A stretch of DNA of 64,000 nt from JAFAYN01 sp963733105. Its GTDB lineage: Bacteria > Gemmatimonadota > Gemmatimonadetes > Longimicrobiales > Longimicrobiaceae. Below the pieces are notes generated by a model. That model saw only the letters and a list, made by a program, of their open reading frames with translations. It made no database searches and was not told the origin of the DNA. Below, one piece after another: positions 13,252 to 20,866 of this stretch. The stretch's first letter is position 1; the number at the start of each line of letters is the position of its first letter. The stretch lies in NCBI GenBank assembly GCA_963733105.1, contig CAVTCB010000018.1:744001-808000 (forward strand), given 5' to 3'. Made by a program: the position numbers and the translations under genes.

Positions 13252-14472
13252 ATGCGAATCTCCCAGCTCACCAACGAGTACCCGCCCCACGTCTACGGCG
13301 GGGCCGGCGTCCACATCGAGTACCTGGCGCGGGAGCTGGCGCGCGCCGAAGGCGGCGCCCACCACGTCCAGGTGCTCTGCTTCGGGGAGCAGGACCACGC
13401 GGAGGGGAACCTGCGCGTCCGCGGCGTCGCCCCCGGCGTGCGCTTCCCGGTGCAGGACCCCCGCCACGCGCGCCTGCTGGACGCGCTGGCGCGCGACCTG
13501 GCGATGCTGGGCGCGGTGGACGCGCCCGACGTGGTGCACTGCCACACCTGGTACTCGCACCTCGCGGGGAGCCTCGCCAAGCCGCTCACCGGCGCGAAGC
13601 TGGTGCTGACCACGCACTCGCTGGAGCCGCACCGGCCGTGGAAGGTGGAGCAGCTGGGGACGGCCTACGACGTGACGACCTGGATCGAGGGTACGGCGTA
13701 CCGGAACGCGGACGGGGTCATCGCCGTCTCGGAGGCGATGAAGGAGGACGTGCAGGCGCTCTACGGGGTGGAGCCGGGGCGCGTGCGCGTGATCCACAAC
13801 GGGATCGATCCGGACGAGTACCGCCCGCGGCACGACCCGGACCGGCTCCGCGCGCTCGGGGTGGACCCGGAGGTCCCGATGGTGCTCTTCGTGGGGCGGA
13901 TCACCCGGCAGAAGGGAATCCTCCACCTGGTGCGCGCCATCCCGCACCTGCGGCCGGGGGTGCAGGTGGTGCTCTGCGCCGGCGCGCCCGACACGGAGGA
14001 GATCGCGGCCGAGATGGCGGCGCTGGTGCGCGAGGTGAAGGGGGCGGCGGCCGCGGAGGTGGTGTGGATTCCGGAGATGCTGCCGCGGGAGGACGTGATC
14101 TCCCTGTACTCGCACGCGGCGGTCTTCGTCTGCCCCTCGGTCTACGAGCCGTTCGGGATCATCAACCTGGAGGCCATGGCGTGCGAGACGCCGGTGGTGG
14201 CCTCCGCGGTGGGCGGCATCCCGGAGATCGTGGTGCCGGGGGAGACGGGAATCCTCGTCCCGGTGGGGGCGGAGGGCGGGGGATCGGTGGAGCCGCGCGA
14301 CCCGGAGGCGTTCTCCCGCGCCCTGGCCGGGGCCGTGAACGAGCTGATGGACGCGCCGGAGCGCCGCTCGGCGATGGGGGAGGCCGCCCGCGCCCGGGTG
14401 CTCGACCGGTTCAGCTGGCGGAGCATCGCGGAGCAGACGCTGGAGTTCTACCGCGAGCTGGTGGAGCCGTAG
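13252..14472 (+). CDS. glgA: Glycogen synthase, GT4 type
   Basis: A 406-residue retaining glycosyltransferase with two Rossmann-like halves, of the actinobacterial-type GlgA/GlgM length rather than the longer enterobacterial GT5 form. Visible features are HVYGGAGVHIEYLARELAR at the N-terminus, VVHCHTWYSHLAG, THSLEPHRPW, LFVGRITRQKGILHLVRA, and CPSVYEPFGIINLEAMAC with the E-x7-E motif. It would extend alpha-1,4-glucan from ADP-glucose, or make maltose-1-phosphate in GlgM-like enzymes. Directly downstream of glgC. Confidence 0.92.
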   Translation: MRISQLTNEYPPHVYGGAGVHIEYLARELARAEGGAHHVQVLCFGEQDHAEGNLRVRGVAPGVRFPVQDPRHARLLDALARDLAMLGAVDAPDVVHCHTWYSHLAGSLAKPLTGAKLVLTTHSLEPHRPWKVEQLGTAYDVTTWIEGTAYRNADGVIAVSEAMKEDVQALYGVEPGRVRVIHNGIDPDEYRPRHDPDRLRALGVDPEVPMVLFVGRITRQKGILHLVRAIPHLRPGVQVVLCAGAPDTEEIAAEMAALVREVKGAAAAEVVWIPEMLPREDVISLYSHAAVFVCPSVYEPFGIINLEAMACETPVVASAVGGIPEIVVPGETGILVPVGAEGGGSVEPRDPEAFSRALAGAVNELMDAPERRSAMGEAARARVLDRFSWRSIAEQTLEFYRELVEP

Positions 14473-14501
14473 GCGAGCACTCTCAAAGGCGAAAGAGATA
14501 G

Positions 14502-15812
14502 ATGGCGACCGGGATTCCGGGAGGAAACGGGGGGAAGAGCGGAAGCGGGAGCGGTGGGCTGGACTACAGGCTGGAGTACGAGGGCAAGACCCCGGAGGAG
14601 GAGATCCTCGCCACCGAGCCGGCGCGGCTCCGCCGGGTCCTGGAGATCGGGGGCGAGCCGGCCAACCGGATCTGCTTCGGCGACAACCTGCGCGTCCTCC
14701 GCTCGCTCCTGGACGACCCGCAGATCCGGGGCGAGGTCCGCCTCGTCTACATCGATCCACCGTACGCCACCCGGTCGCGCTTCGAGTCGCGGGACCAGGA
14801 CCACGCCTACGAGGACCTGCTCGCAGGCTCGCGCTACCTGGAGTTCCTGCGGAAGCGCCTCGTGCTGATGCGCGAGCTGCTGGCCGCCGACGGCTCCATC
14901 TACGTGCACCTGGACGACAAGATGGCCTTCCCGGTCAAGGTGCTGATGGACGAGGTCTTCGGGCCCGGCAACTTCCGGAACTGGATCACCCGCAAGAAGT
15001 GCAATCCCAAGAACTACACGCGGAAGACCTTCGGCAACGTCGCCGACTACGTGCTCTTCTACTCGAGGAGCGACCGGTACGTCTGGAACCAGCAGTTCGA
15101 GCCGCTCGACGCGAAGGGGACCGAGCGCGAGTACCGGTACGTCGAGGAAGGCACGGGGCGGAGGTACATGAAGGTGCCCGTCCACGCTCCGGGCGTCCGG
15201 AACGGCGAGACCGGGAGGGAGTGGAAGGGGATGATGCCTCCTCCGGGGAAGCACTGGCAGTACAGGCCGAGCACGCTCGACGAGATGGACGCCCGGGGAG
15301 AGATCGTCTGGTCCGAGTCGGGGAACCCGAGGCGGAAGGTCTACCTCGACCAGCGTCCGGGGGTGGCCGTGCAGGACGTCTGGACGGACTTCCGCGACGC
15401 GCACAACCAGAACGTCCGGATCACGGGATACCCCACGGAGAAGAGCCCCGACCTCCTGCGGCGGATCATCTCCGCCTCCTCCAATCCGGGGGACCTCGTC
15501 CTGGACGCCTTCGCCGGGAGCGGGACGACCGCCGCCGTGGCGGAGGAGATGGGGAGACGGTGGCTCGCCGTCGACGACTCCCCCCTGGCCCTCCGGACGA
15601 TGATCCGGCGGCTCGCGGCGGGAAGCGAGCGGATGGGAGACTTCGTGAACGGGAAGGACGGGCGCGCGAAGGGCCAGGAGTCCTCCGACACCCGGCGGGT
15701 TCTCCGGAGCGGGCTGTCGGTGTACACGGAGGACTCCCCGCACCTCGAACCGATCACCGACGAGCAGGTCCGGGGATGGGAAGCCCTCCTGCGGATCGCG
15801 CCCGTGGTATAG
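14502..15812 (+). CDS. Orphan beta-class DNA N6-adenine methyltransferase (type III Mod-like)
   Basis: A 436-residue DNA methyltransferase. The catalytic DPPY box is in VYIDPPYATRSRF (about residue 85) and comes before the AdoMet-binding FxGxG box, here DAFAGSGTTAAVAEEMGRRW (about residue 330), so it is the beta class typical of type III Mod subunits. A short GDNLRVLRSL precedes DPPY. No restriction subunit lies nearby, so it may act as a solitary regulator or protector of DNA; the target is not predictable by eye. It starts 29 bases after glgA behind a GGCGAAAGAGA box and ends inside the last 59 bases of the convergent membrane-protein gene. The ending in APVV followed by the frame stop looks natural. 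Confidence 0.85.
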   Translation: MATGIPGGNGGKSGSGSGGLDYRLEYEGKTPEEEILATEPARLRRVLEIGGEPANRICFGDNLRVLRSLLDDPQIRGEVRLVYIDPPYATRSRFESRDQDHAYEDLLAGSRYLEFLRKRLVLMRELLAADGSIYVHLDDKMAFPVKVLMDEVFGPGNFRNWITRKKCNPKNYTRKTFGNVADYVLFYSRSDRYVWNQQFEPLDAKGTEREYRYVEEGTGRRYMKVPVHAPGVRNGETGREWKGMMPPPGKHWQYRPSTLDEMDARGEIVWSESGNPRRKVYLDQRPGVAVQDVWTDFRDAHNQNVRITGYPTEKSPDLLRRIISASSNPGDLVLDAFAGSGTTAAVAEEMGRRWLAVDDSPLALRTMIRRLAAGSERMGDFVNGKDGRAKGQESSDTRRVLRSGLSVYTEDSPHLEPITDEQVRGWEALLRIAPVV

Positions 15813-16545
15813 TGAGCGGCGGATCGGTCCCCGGGGCCAGTGCCTGGCAGCGCTCGGCGACGCGCTCCAGCAGCTCCGCCAGCTCCCGCCGGCGCCGGGC
15901 GGCGGCGCGCTGGTGCAGCCGCCGGGCGGTGAGGAACCCGCCGCCCGCCCACGCCGCCGCCATCGCGCCGATCCCGAGCGAGGCCGCGCTGAGCGCCAGC
16001 CCCACCCCGATCATTCCGCCGATCCCGCCGATTCCCACGCCTATGCCCATCAGGTGCGCCACTTCCATCTGCTCCAGCGCCTCCTCGGCCCGCAGCACCG
16101 TCTGACCGCCCATCGGTGTCACGGTGACGGTGATCGCCCGGGCCGGCGCGGGGTGCCCGGCGACGCCGGACGTCCAGGTGAAGCCGCGGCCCAGCACGGT
16201 GGCGTGGCCGGCCATACCCAGCGCGGAGCGGATCTCCTCCACCACCGTGTCGAACGCGGACGGGGGGATCTCGCGGGGCACGGTGCGCTCCAGCCAGAGC
16301 GATTCGGGCGCGCCCAGAATGCCGGTGGCCCGGACTGCGGAGACGGGGGAGGCCAGCTCTGCGGCCGCCTGGCGCACGTAGCGCGGCTCGATCCCGGCCT
16401 CGCCGGCCATCCGCTCCAGCTCGGCGAGCGTGGGGGACGCGGACGGCTCGGGCGCGCTGCCCTGCAGCTCCGCGGCGCGCCGGAGGATCAGCGCGGTCTC
16501 CGCGTCGGCGTAGCGGCGGGCTTGCCGCTCGGGGGTGTCGTCCAT
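15754..16545 (-). CDS. Membrane protein of unknown function
   Basis: A 263-residue protein I cannot assign. The N-terminal third is helical and charged and resembles the start of prokaryotic proteins with a short regulatory helix pair (LAELERMAGEAGIEPRYVRQAAAEL as two helices). The middle is beta-rich, and residues near 165-205 are a long Gly/Ala/Ile hydrophobic stretch likely to form two membrane helices (a GIGVGIGGIGGMIGVGLAL block). The tail is basic and coiled-coil-like (RRLHQRAAARRRRELAELLERV). It overlaps the methyltransferase gene tail to tail by 59 bases. Confidence 0.6.
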   Translation of the reverse strand: MDDTPERQARRYADAETALILRRAAELQGSAPEPSASPTLAELERMAGEAGIEPRYVRQAAAELASPVSAVRATGILGAPESLWLERTVPREIPPSAFDTVVEEIRSALGMAGHATVLGRGFTWTSGVAGHPAPARAITVTVTPMGGQTVLRAEEALEQMEVAHLMGIGVGIGGIGGMIGVGLALSAASLGIGAMAAAWAGGGFLTARRLHQRAAARRRRELAELLERVAERCQALAPGTDPPLTIPRARSAGGLPIPGPARR

Positions 16546-16756
16546 GGCCTGGCCGGTGGTCGAGCGGAAGGGGCGGCGGAATCAACGCTTCGCAGTGGCC
16601 GGCGATGCGATCCCGGCGCACGAAACGGGCCTCGACGCCGGCCTCGTCGGCGGTGAAGTCCCGATTCCGCAGGTGGACGGCGCGGAGACGGCGGCGGGGC
16701 GGTTTCGGGACGGCGTAGGTCCGCAGGGGATGGTGTATTGGACCGGGCGCGTAAAC

Positions 16757-16800
16757 GAGGAAGACCCCACAACGGGAACCGTTGCAGGGCCTTCTCCTAC
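16757..16800. repeat. Repeat copy A: terminator region of tRNA-Pro
   Basis: Contains AACGGGAACCGTT followed by GCAGGGCCTTCTC, matching the tRNA-Pro terminator at 20675-20705 and the copy at 18070. Flanks shared with copy B run about 25 bases further left. It lacks tRNA sequence, so it looks like the outer, worn end of an integration event. Confidence 0.6.
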
Positions 16801-16802
16801 AA

Positions 16803-17025
16803 TCACGCGGAACGACGATCCGTCTGCTCGCGCTGGATCTGCTCCGCGAGCGCACGGACGCCCAGCTTCCCCACGAGCTGCTGCCGATCCTCCGTGTAGT
16901 TTCCAGTCCTGGTCTCGAACTGCTGGAGGAAGCGCACCATCTCCACCACTCCCGGTTCCCCAACACCTTGCCTCAACACCGGCGCGCCGGATCTCCTCCA
17001 GGGTCGCAGACGCTGTGTCGATCAT
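16803..17025 (-). CDS. Small protein of unknown function in a toxin-antitoxin island (one-base shift)
   Basis: Joined across one inserted G near 16980, this is a 73-residue protein: an N-terminal helix (MIDTASATLEEIRRA), then VVEMVRFLQQFETRTGNYTEDR, then an amphipathic C-terminal helix. I recall similar MVRFLQQFE...YTxxR proteins as uncharacterised small proteins in several phyla, but cannot name the family. It lies 79 bases downstream of the PIN toxin gene on the same strand and could belong to the same module. Without the correction it would run on as a longer, non-native protein. Confidence 0.55.
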
Positions 17026-17104
17026 GGTTCCTCCTCGTTCCTCCTCGCTGGTCCCGAACTGCCGGCAGCATCTTTCATCGGACAGCGCCTAGCGCCGGCA
17101 AGGG

Positions 17105-17545
17105 TCACGACTCCGTACCCAGCATCAGGGCACGGAATCCGGCCTGCTGGAAGTGCCGGTCGCCGGTGGCCGCGTCCACCAGGCCGCGGTCGCGCATCAC
17201 CACGAAGGAGATGCAGTCGGTGAGCCCCCATCCCTTGTCCGCATGCCTCTCGAACAGCTCCAGAGCGCGGGTGAAGAGCAAGGTGTCCACCGACACCACG
17301 AACATGTTCGCCTCGGTGTAGCAGCGCCGGATGAAGGCCGCCGCGAGTTGCCGCAGCTGGGGGGCTCCACTCAGGGCGTTACCGACCTCCGCGAAGACGG
17401 CTTCCGTGATGACCACCTCCGCCGCTCGCCTCACCTGCGGCAGGAGGGCCACGGCGCGCTCGTGATGGGGATCTCGGGGGTTGAGGAGTGCCTGGACGTA
17501 ATAGGTGTCCAGGAAGAGCCGGGCACCGGGCACAGGCGATATCAA
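17105..17545 (-). CDS. PIN-domain ribonuclease toxin (VapC-like)
   Basis: A PIN-fold endoribonuclease of about 146 residues. Acidic active-site residues are visible as LFLDTYYVQALL (first Asp), the ITEAVFAEVGNAL Glu, and WGLTDCISFVVMRDRGL followed by ATGDRHF (last acidic residues), matching PIN proteins that cut RNA. Translation probably starts at the TTG at 17545, which overlaps the antitoxin stop as TTGA, or at a GTG four codons later. The partner antitoxin lies immediately upstream. Confidence 0.85.
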   Translation of the reverse strand: MISPVPGARLFLDTYYVQALLNPRDPHHERAVALLPQVRRAAEVVITEAVFAEVGNALSGAPQLRQLAAAFIRRCYTEANMFVVSVDTLLFTRALELFERHADKGWGLTDCISFVVMRDRGLVDAATGDRHFQQAGFRALMLGTES

Positions 17546-17802
17546 GCCGCGGAGGACCGCTTGGGAGTGCCGTAGAGGTAGTGGTCATGCTCGCTCGCCC
17601 AATCGGCGGGCATCTCCACGGTGCCGGCGGCGTGCTCGAGCAGGTCCCACACCCCACCTTCCGCGAGGGGCGGCTCCTGCTCTACGGAGGGCCCCGCGGC
17701 AGTCTCCGGATCGAGGTGCTGGAGCTTCTCCACGATCTCGCCCAGAGTCGCGTTCTCGGGAAGTGACTCGATCACCTGGATCGCTCTTTCCTTGGTCGTC
17801 AT
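17542..17802 (-). CDS. Antitoxin partner of the PIN toxin
   Basis: An 86-residue acidic protein starting at 17802, with GGAGAGGGGAG just upstream. The N-terminal half (MTTKERAIQVIESLPENATLGEIVEKL) is the pattern of addiction-module antidotes; the second half (WDLLEHAAGTVEMPADWASEHDHYLYG) resembles the toxin-binding tail of antitoxins that sit next to VapC, ending with a DHYLYG motif. It overlaps the toxin gene by four bases, the usual order. Autoregulation is expected for this type, but I found no clear operator. Confidence 0.8.
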   Translation of the reverse strand: MTTKERAIQVIESLPENATLGEIVEKLQHLDPETAAGPSVEQEPPLAEGGVWDLLEHAAGTVEMPADWASEHDHYLYGTPKRSSAA

Positions 17803-18069
17803 GGCTCCCCTCTCCCAGGTCTCAGTTACCGGACCTTCTCCCTGACGGGCTCCCCCCAACTCCAGTGGCCGACTACTCGGGTTGGTCACAACTAAGATAC
17901 CCCGCTCCCCTCGGCACGGGTAGCCGGTTGAGTTGGCGCATGCGAGACGGTCCGCTCCCTCCGTGCCTTCGGGCAAATGGGTCCAGGATTGCGCGAGGAG
18001 GCGGGGTGGTGTCGCAGAGATAGGTGTATCAACAGGTGTATCAGACGGGTGCGTGAACGAAGAAGGCCC

Positions 18070-18154
18070 CACAACGGAAACCGTTGCAGGGCCTTCTCTT
18101 ATCACAGTCGGGACGGCCGGATTCGAACCGGCGACCCCCTGAACCCCATTCGGG
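18070..18154. repeat. Repeat copy B: attachment-like fragment of tRNA-Pro
   Basis: About 84 bases that match 20676-20757 with only two or three differences: the terminator hairpin AACGGAAACCGTT, the shared GCAGGGCCTTCTCTTATCAC, and then the T-arm and anticodon-arm part of tRNA-Pro up to CATTCGGG. The acceptor and D-arm half is missing. This is the layout left by site-specific integration into a tRNA 3' end. Confidence 0.8.
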
Positions 18155-18299
18155 CAGGGTAGTTTCCACGCTACGACAGAGTAGAGCAACCACGCGGTGT
18201 TCAGGGTATCGGCGTCGTGTTGTTGTGAGTCGATGTAACAAGAAACTCACAACTCAACTCACAACGTTCAGGGCGCTAGGCAAACGGGAGGGCCTCTCC

Positions 18300-18719
18300 T
18301 TACCTCAGCTGGCCTCTGGTACCGCTACGTGCCTCCTTGGCAATCAGACTAAGAGCCGCAGCAAGTGCCGCTCGATTGCGCTGCTGGACGCGACCGTTAC
18401 ATGGGGTGCTGTATTGGTCAACGAGTTGTGTTTCGACTGCGCGCCGCTGATCGGCGGTCGAACCCCACGCCGGAAGGTATGATACCCACAACAGGGCACC
18501 TCCTCCAACGGCAAGCCAGTCGTTCGCAGCGTGGTGACTGAACGGGAAGCCTCGCTCCGACAGGTCGCCAGATTCACCAAAGTAGATAGGCCGTGCCGGG
18601 AGAGGAGTCCAAGTACGGTCTTCAAGCATCACAACGTATAGGCCGGGGCAACGCGGTGGAACCCATGAGTAAAGCGGGGTGGGGTCGGTGAACTGCCACC
18701 CCCCAAAGTTGATCGCCAT
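18300..18719 (-). CDS. GIY-YIG-like small protein
   Basis: A 139-residue protein beginning at 18719 behind a GGAGAG box. It has CPGLYVVML in the place of the GIY motif and PIYFGESGDLSERG in the place of YIG, followed by SHHAANDWL and a helical C-terminus. These are the core features of GIY-YIG endonuclease folds, here weakly conserved. It sits in the AT-richer island and is nearest to copy B. Function could be DNA cleavage, but I cannot confirm the catalytic Arg/Glu. Confidence 0.5.
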   Translation of the reverse strand: MAINFGGWQFTDPTPLYSWVPPRCPGLYVVMLEDRTWTPLPARPIYFGESGDLSERGFPFSHHAANDWLAVGGGALLWVSYLPAWGSTADQRRAVETQLVDQYSTPCNGRVQQRNRAALAAALSLIAKEARSGTRGQLR

Positions 18720-18848
18720 GTGGGACTCTCCAGCGAACAGGTGGGCTACAGATAGTGCATCTTCAATTTGGCACCACAACAAATTGTGGTCAAGCCTTCC
18801 GAGTAGCCCCCTTTAACTACCTCGATTGCCTCTGGAGAAGCCCACCAC

Positions 18849-19322
18849 TTACTGCGTTGCCGTGGGCGCTACTTGAGGTGGCACAGTCTGACGGAAGATG
18901 CAGTAGACGGTGCGCTCTCCCATTTTCGCGCCTCCAGCAGCATACATACCTCCGAGTTCCGTACACCTCTGACCCGCCTCTTGCTTCACAACTGCTGCCT
19001 CCTTCTCCGCTTCCAATTTCGTGGCTTCTCCCACAGAGGATATTTGGCTAAACGCTCCAAGTCCTAGTATCCCCCCGATGGCGGCGAAAACAAACCCGAA
19101 AAGACAACCGAGAGACGACCCCTTGTCTTTGTAGTCGCCCCGGTGCATGCCCTCCAGTGTTTCCAGAAGATCCGGCAGATCGTTGTGCCAGATCTCCTTA
19201 ACAACAGCTAGTTGCTCCGGTGTTCCGCCGACGGCACCATGCAGCATCTTCCTGCGTATATCTTGAATCTGGGCTGAACTCACATACGTGCTTGGAAACT
19301 CGTCCGGGTTTTTCTGAGCCAT
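18849..19322 (-). CDS. Single-pass membrane protein of unknown function
   Basis: A 157-residue protein from the ATG at 19322. The first 85 residues are charged and helical (AQIQDIRRKMLHGAVGG, HNDLPDLLETLEGMHRG). Residues near 95-118 form one strong hydrophobic segment (CLFGFVFAAIGGILGLGAF), followed by a short coiled region (KLEAEKEAAVVKQEAG) and a small two-Cys domain at the end. I do not recognise it. Its base composition is clearly poorer in GC than the flanking genes. Confidence 0.6.
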   Translation of the reverse strand: MAQKNPDEFPSTYVSSAQIQDIRRKMLHGAVGGTPEQLAVVKEIWHNDLPDLLETLEGMHRGDYKDKGSSLGCLFGFVFAAIGGILGLGAFSQISSVGEATKLEAEKEAAVVKQEAGQRCTELGGMYAAGGAKMGERTVYCIFRQTVPPQVAPTATQ

Positions 19323-19348
19323 TTGTATAGGATGTTGGGTGTAGAGCC

Positions 19349-19789
19349 TTACTCTATGTTTTCGATGTTCACTTCCCCTGTTTCGTGATCGTGCCAAACC
19401 TGCTGATTAAACTCCATTTGGACGATCTTGTCACCCCGCTGCTTCATGCGGTAGACGGATAGCCCTCCTATGTAGACCATGTAGTCGTCGGGCCAGATAC
19501 GTAGAAGCTCCTTTAGTTCACCGACCGAATGGAAGAAACCCGCACGATCCAGAGCTTTCCCGTAGGCCTCCTCTATATCGGCGTCTGTAAGTTGCTCGAC
19601 CGATTTGCTGTCTGGCGCCTCAGATCGAAGGTGGCCGAGTTCTTCGGAATAGAGTTCGAGATAAGGTTTTCCCGTCCGTTCGTCTGCCAGATATGCCAAG
19701 TAGAACTTCCAGCCTTGATGGTTAACCCACACACGGCGCCCGGCTTTCATCCGAGCGGTATACTGCTCTCGAGTTTCGTTTAGAGACAT
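19349..19789 (-). CDS. Hypothetical protein of the AT-richer island
   Basis: A 146-residue soluble protein starting at 19789. It has a small beta-rich N-terminal part (GRRVWVNHQGWKFYLAYLAD, TGKPYLELYSEEL), a helix pair, and a beta-rich C-terminus ending DHETGEVNIENIE. Not recognised. It lies 26 bases upstream of the membrane-protein gene on the same strand, so the two are probably co-transcribed. Confidence 0.6.
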   Translation of the reverse strand: MSLNETREQYTARMKAGRRVWVNHQGWKFYLAYLADERTGKPYLELYSEELGHLRSEAPDSKSVEQLTDADIEEAYGKALDRAGFFHSVGELKELLRIWPDDYMVYIGGLSVYRMKQRGDKIVQMEFNQQVWHDHETGEVNIENIE

Positions 19790-19833
19790 AAGTGCGCAGT
19801 AGGTTCGGGGTAAGCCGCGTATCGCCGTTCTGT

Positions 19834-20106
19834 TTAGTAGTCGGCCTGACGCTGGCCGGAGGGGTCCGTTGGCTCTCTGAATCGCCACATCCGCTCGCCT
19901 CTTTCCCAAACGACGGTTGTATGTGTGAGCCTCTGAAACTCCTTCAACACACGGCGGTTGATAGCAGGATTGCCGTTGGGATTGATATAGATGAACGACT
20001 CGCCAAAGCGTGTTTCTATTTCGTAGACCGCTTCATCCTGCCAAAGCTGTCCGTCGGCTTGGAGCTTTCGGAACATCCATTCCGCAACATCCGTGGGCGA
20101 TACCAT
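19834..20106 (-). CDS. Small protein resembling the DUF6953 family
   Basis: A 90-residue protein starting at 20106. The pattern AEWMFRKLQADGQLWQDEAVYEI, FGESFIYINPNGNPAI, VLKEFQRLT and VVWERGERMWRFR looks like a family I recall as DUF6953; the name is from memory. Its function is unknown. The gene begins four bases after the stop of the YodC-like gene, so the two are one operon. Confidence 0.6.
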   Translation of the reverse strand: MVSPTDVAEWMFRKLQADGQLWQDEAVYEIETRFGESFIYINPNGNPAINRRVLKEFQRLTHTTVVWERGERMWRFREPTDPSGQRQADY

Positions 20107-20110
20107 TCTG

Positions 20111-20302
20111 TCACTTACTGGTAGTATCTTCGACCCTCTGCAACGTCTCAGGATCGAAGTACCCGTGATTGAGCTTGCTCCCGGAGAACCACTGGCAGAG
20201 TAGATCACCTCCGATAGATGGCGAGGTTCCCTTAACCGTCATCTTCGGCCCACCGGATTTGAGTTGCACGATGTCACCAATCTCGAAGCGGCTTTTTGCC
20301 AT
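20111..20302 (-). CDS. YodC-like protein (DUF2158)
   Basis: A 63-residue protein with the compact pattern FEIGDIVQLKSGGPKMTV...LLCQWFSGSKL, which is the signature of the small YodC/DUF2158 family. Family members are uncharacterised beta-rich proteins, often on mobile elements. The ATG at 20302 gives the usual length. It is the first gene of a short minus-strand operon. Confidence 0.8.
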   Translation of the reverse strand: MAKSRFEIGDIVQLKSGGPKMTVKGTSPSIGGDLLCQWFSGSKLNHGYFDPETLQRVEDTTSK

Positions 20303-20357
20303 GTTGCATGCTCCCGATCTGTGGGTATCCAATCACCTTGTTGTGAAACGCATATAA

Positions 20358-20594
20358 CTACTCCACTCGGCGCGCCAACTCCTCAGTTTCTCGGAGCAAA
20401 CTAGAGGCCGAGACGCCGCATGCCTCGCCAAGCGTGAACAGCACACGAACCGTAGGGGATTTGAGCCCGCGCTCAAGCTGGCTGATGTATGTTGGGTGGA
20501 GCTTCGCTCGCGAGGCAAGTGCCTCTTGGGAGAGGCCAGCGCGCCGCCGTGTCTCTGCGAGAACCCGGCCAAGTAGAGTGTCGAGATTCGGCAT
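20358..20594 (-). CDS. XRE-family DNA-binding regulator
   Basis: A 78-residue Cro/CI-type helix-turn-helix protein. The motif runs from LAETRRRAGLSQEALASRAKLHPTYISQLERG (about residues 11-42) and continues SPTVRVLFTLGEACGVSASSLL, the typical complete HTH_3 fold with nothing added. It is the most upstream gene of the AT-richer island and may control the genes behind it. No operator was identified. Confidence 0.9.
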   Translation of the reverse strand: MPNLDTLLGRVLAETRRRAGLSQEALASRAKLHPTYISQLERGLKSPTVRVLFTLGEACGVSASSLLRETEELARRVE

Positions 20595-20667
20595 CGCTCC
20601 ACGGAGGAAGAGAATGCGTGGAGTTATATTATCCCAGACCTATCCCACCCCCACCGGGAAAGCGAAA

Positions 20668-20705
20668 GACCCCAGCAACGGAAACCGTTGCAGGGCCTTC
20701 TCTTA
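20668..20705 (-). terminator. Terminator of tRNA-Pro
   Basis: On the minus strand, seven bases after the tRNA end, AAGGCCCTGCAACGG-TTT-CCGTTGCTGGGGTCTTT forms a hairpin with a perfect 7-base core (20675-20691) and a trailing T-run. The same hairpin is copied at 16771 and 18071. Confidence 0.8.
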
Positions 20706-20711
20706 TCACAG

Positions 20712-20785
20712 TCGGGACGGCCGGATTTGAACCGGCGACCCCCTGAACCCCATTCAGGTGCGCTACCGGGCTGCGCCACGTCCCG
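20712..20785 (-). tRNA. tRNA-Pro(GGG)
   Basis: Acceptor stem CGGGACG/CGTCCCG with discriminator A, D-arm starting TGGCGCAGCCCGGTAGCGCA, anticodon stem CCTGA/TCAGG around the loop ATGGGGT (anticodon GGG) and T-loop TTCAAAT. No CCA is encoded. This gene is the attachment target of the two islands to its left. Confidence 0.93.
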
Positions 20786-20866
20786 AGCCGACTTCCCGGC
20801 CCCCGCGCGCACCGGCAAGCCGGCCCGCACGGGGAGCGAATAACCTAACCCGCGGCGCCCGTTCCG

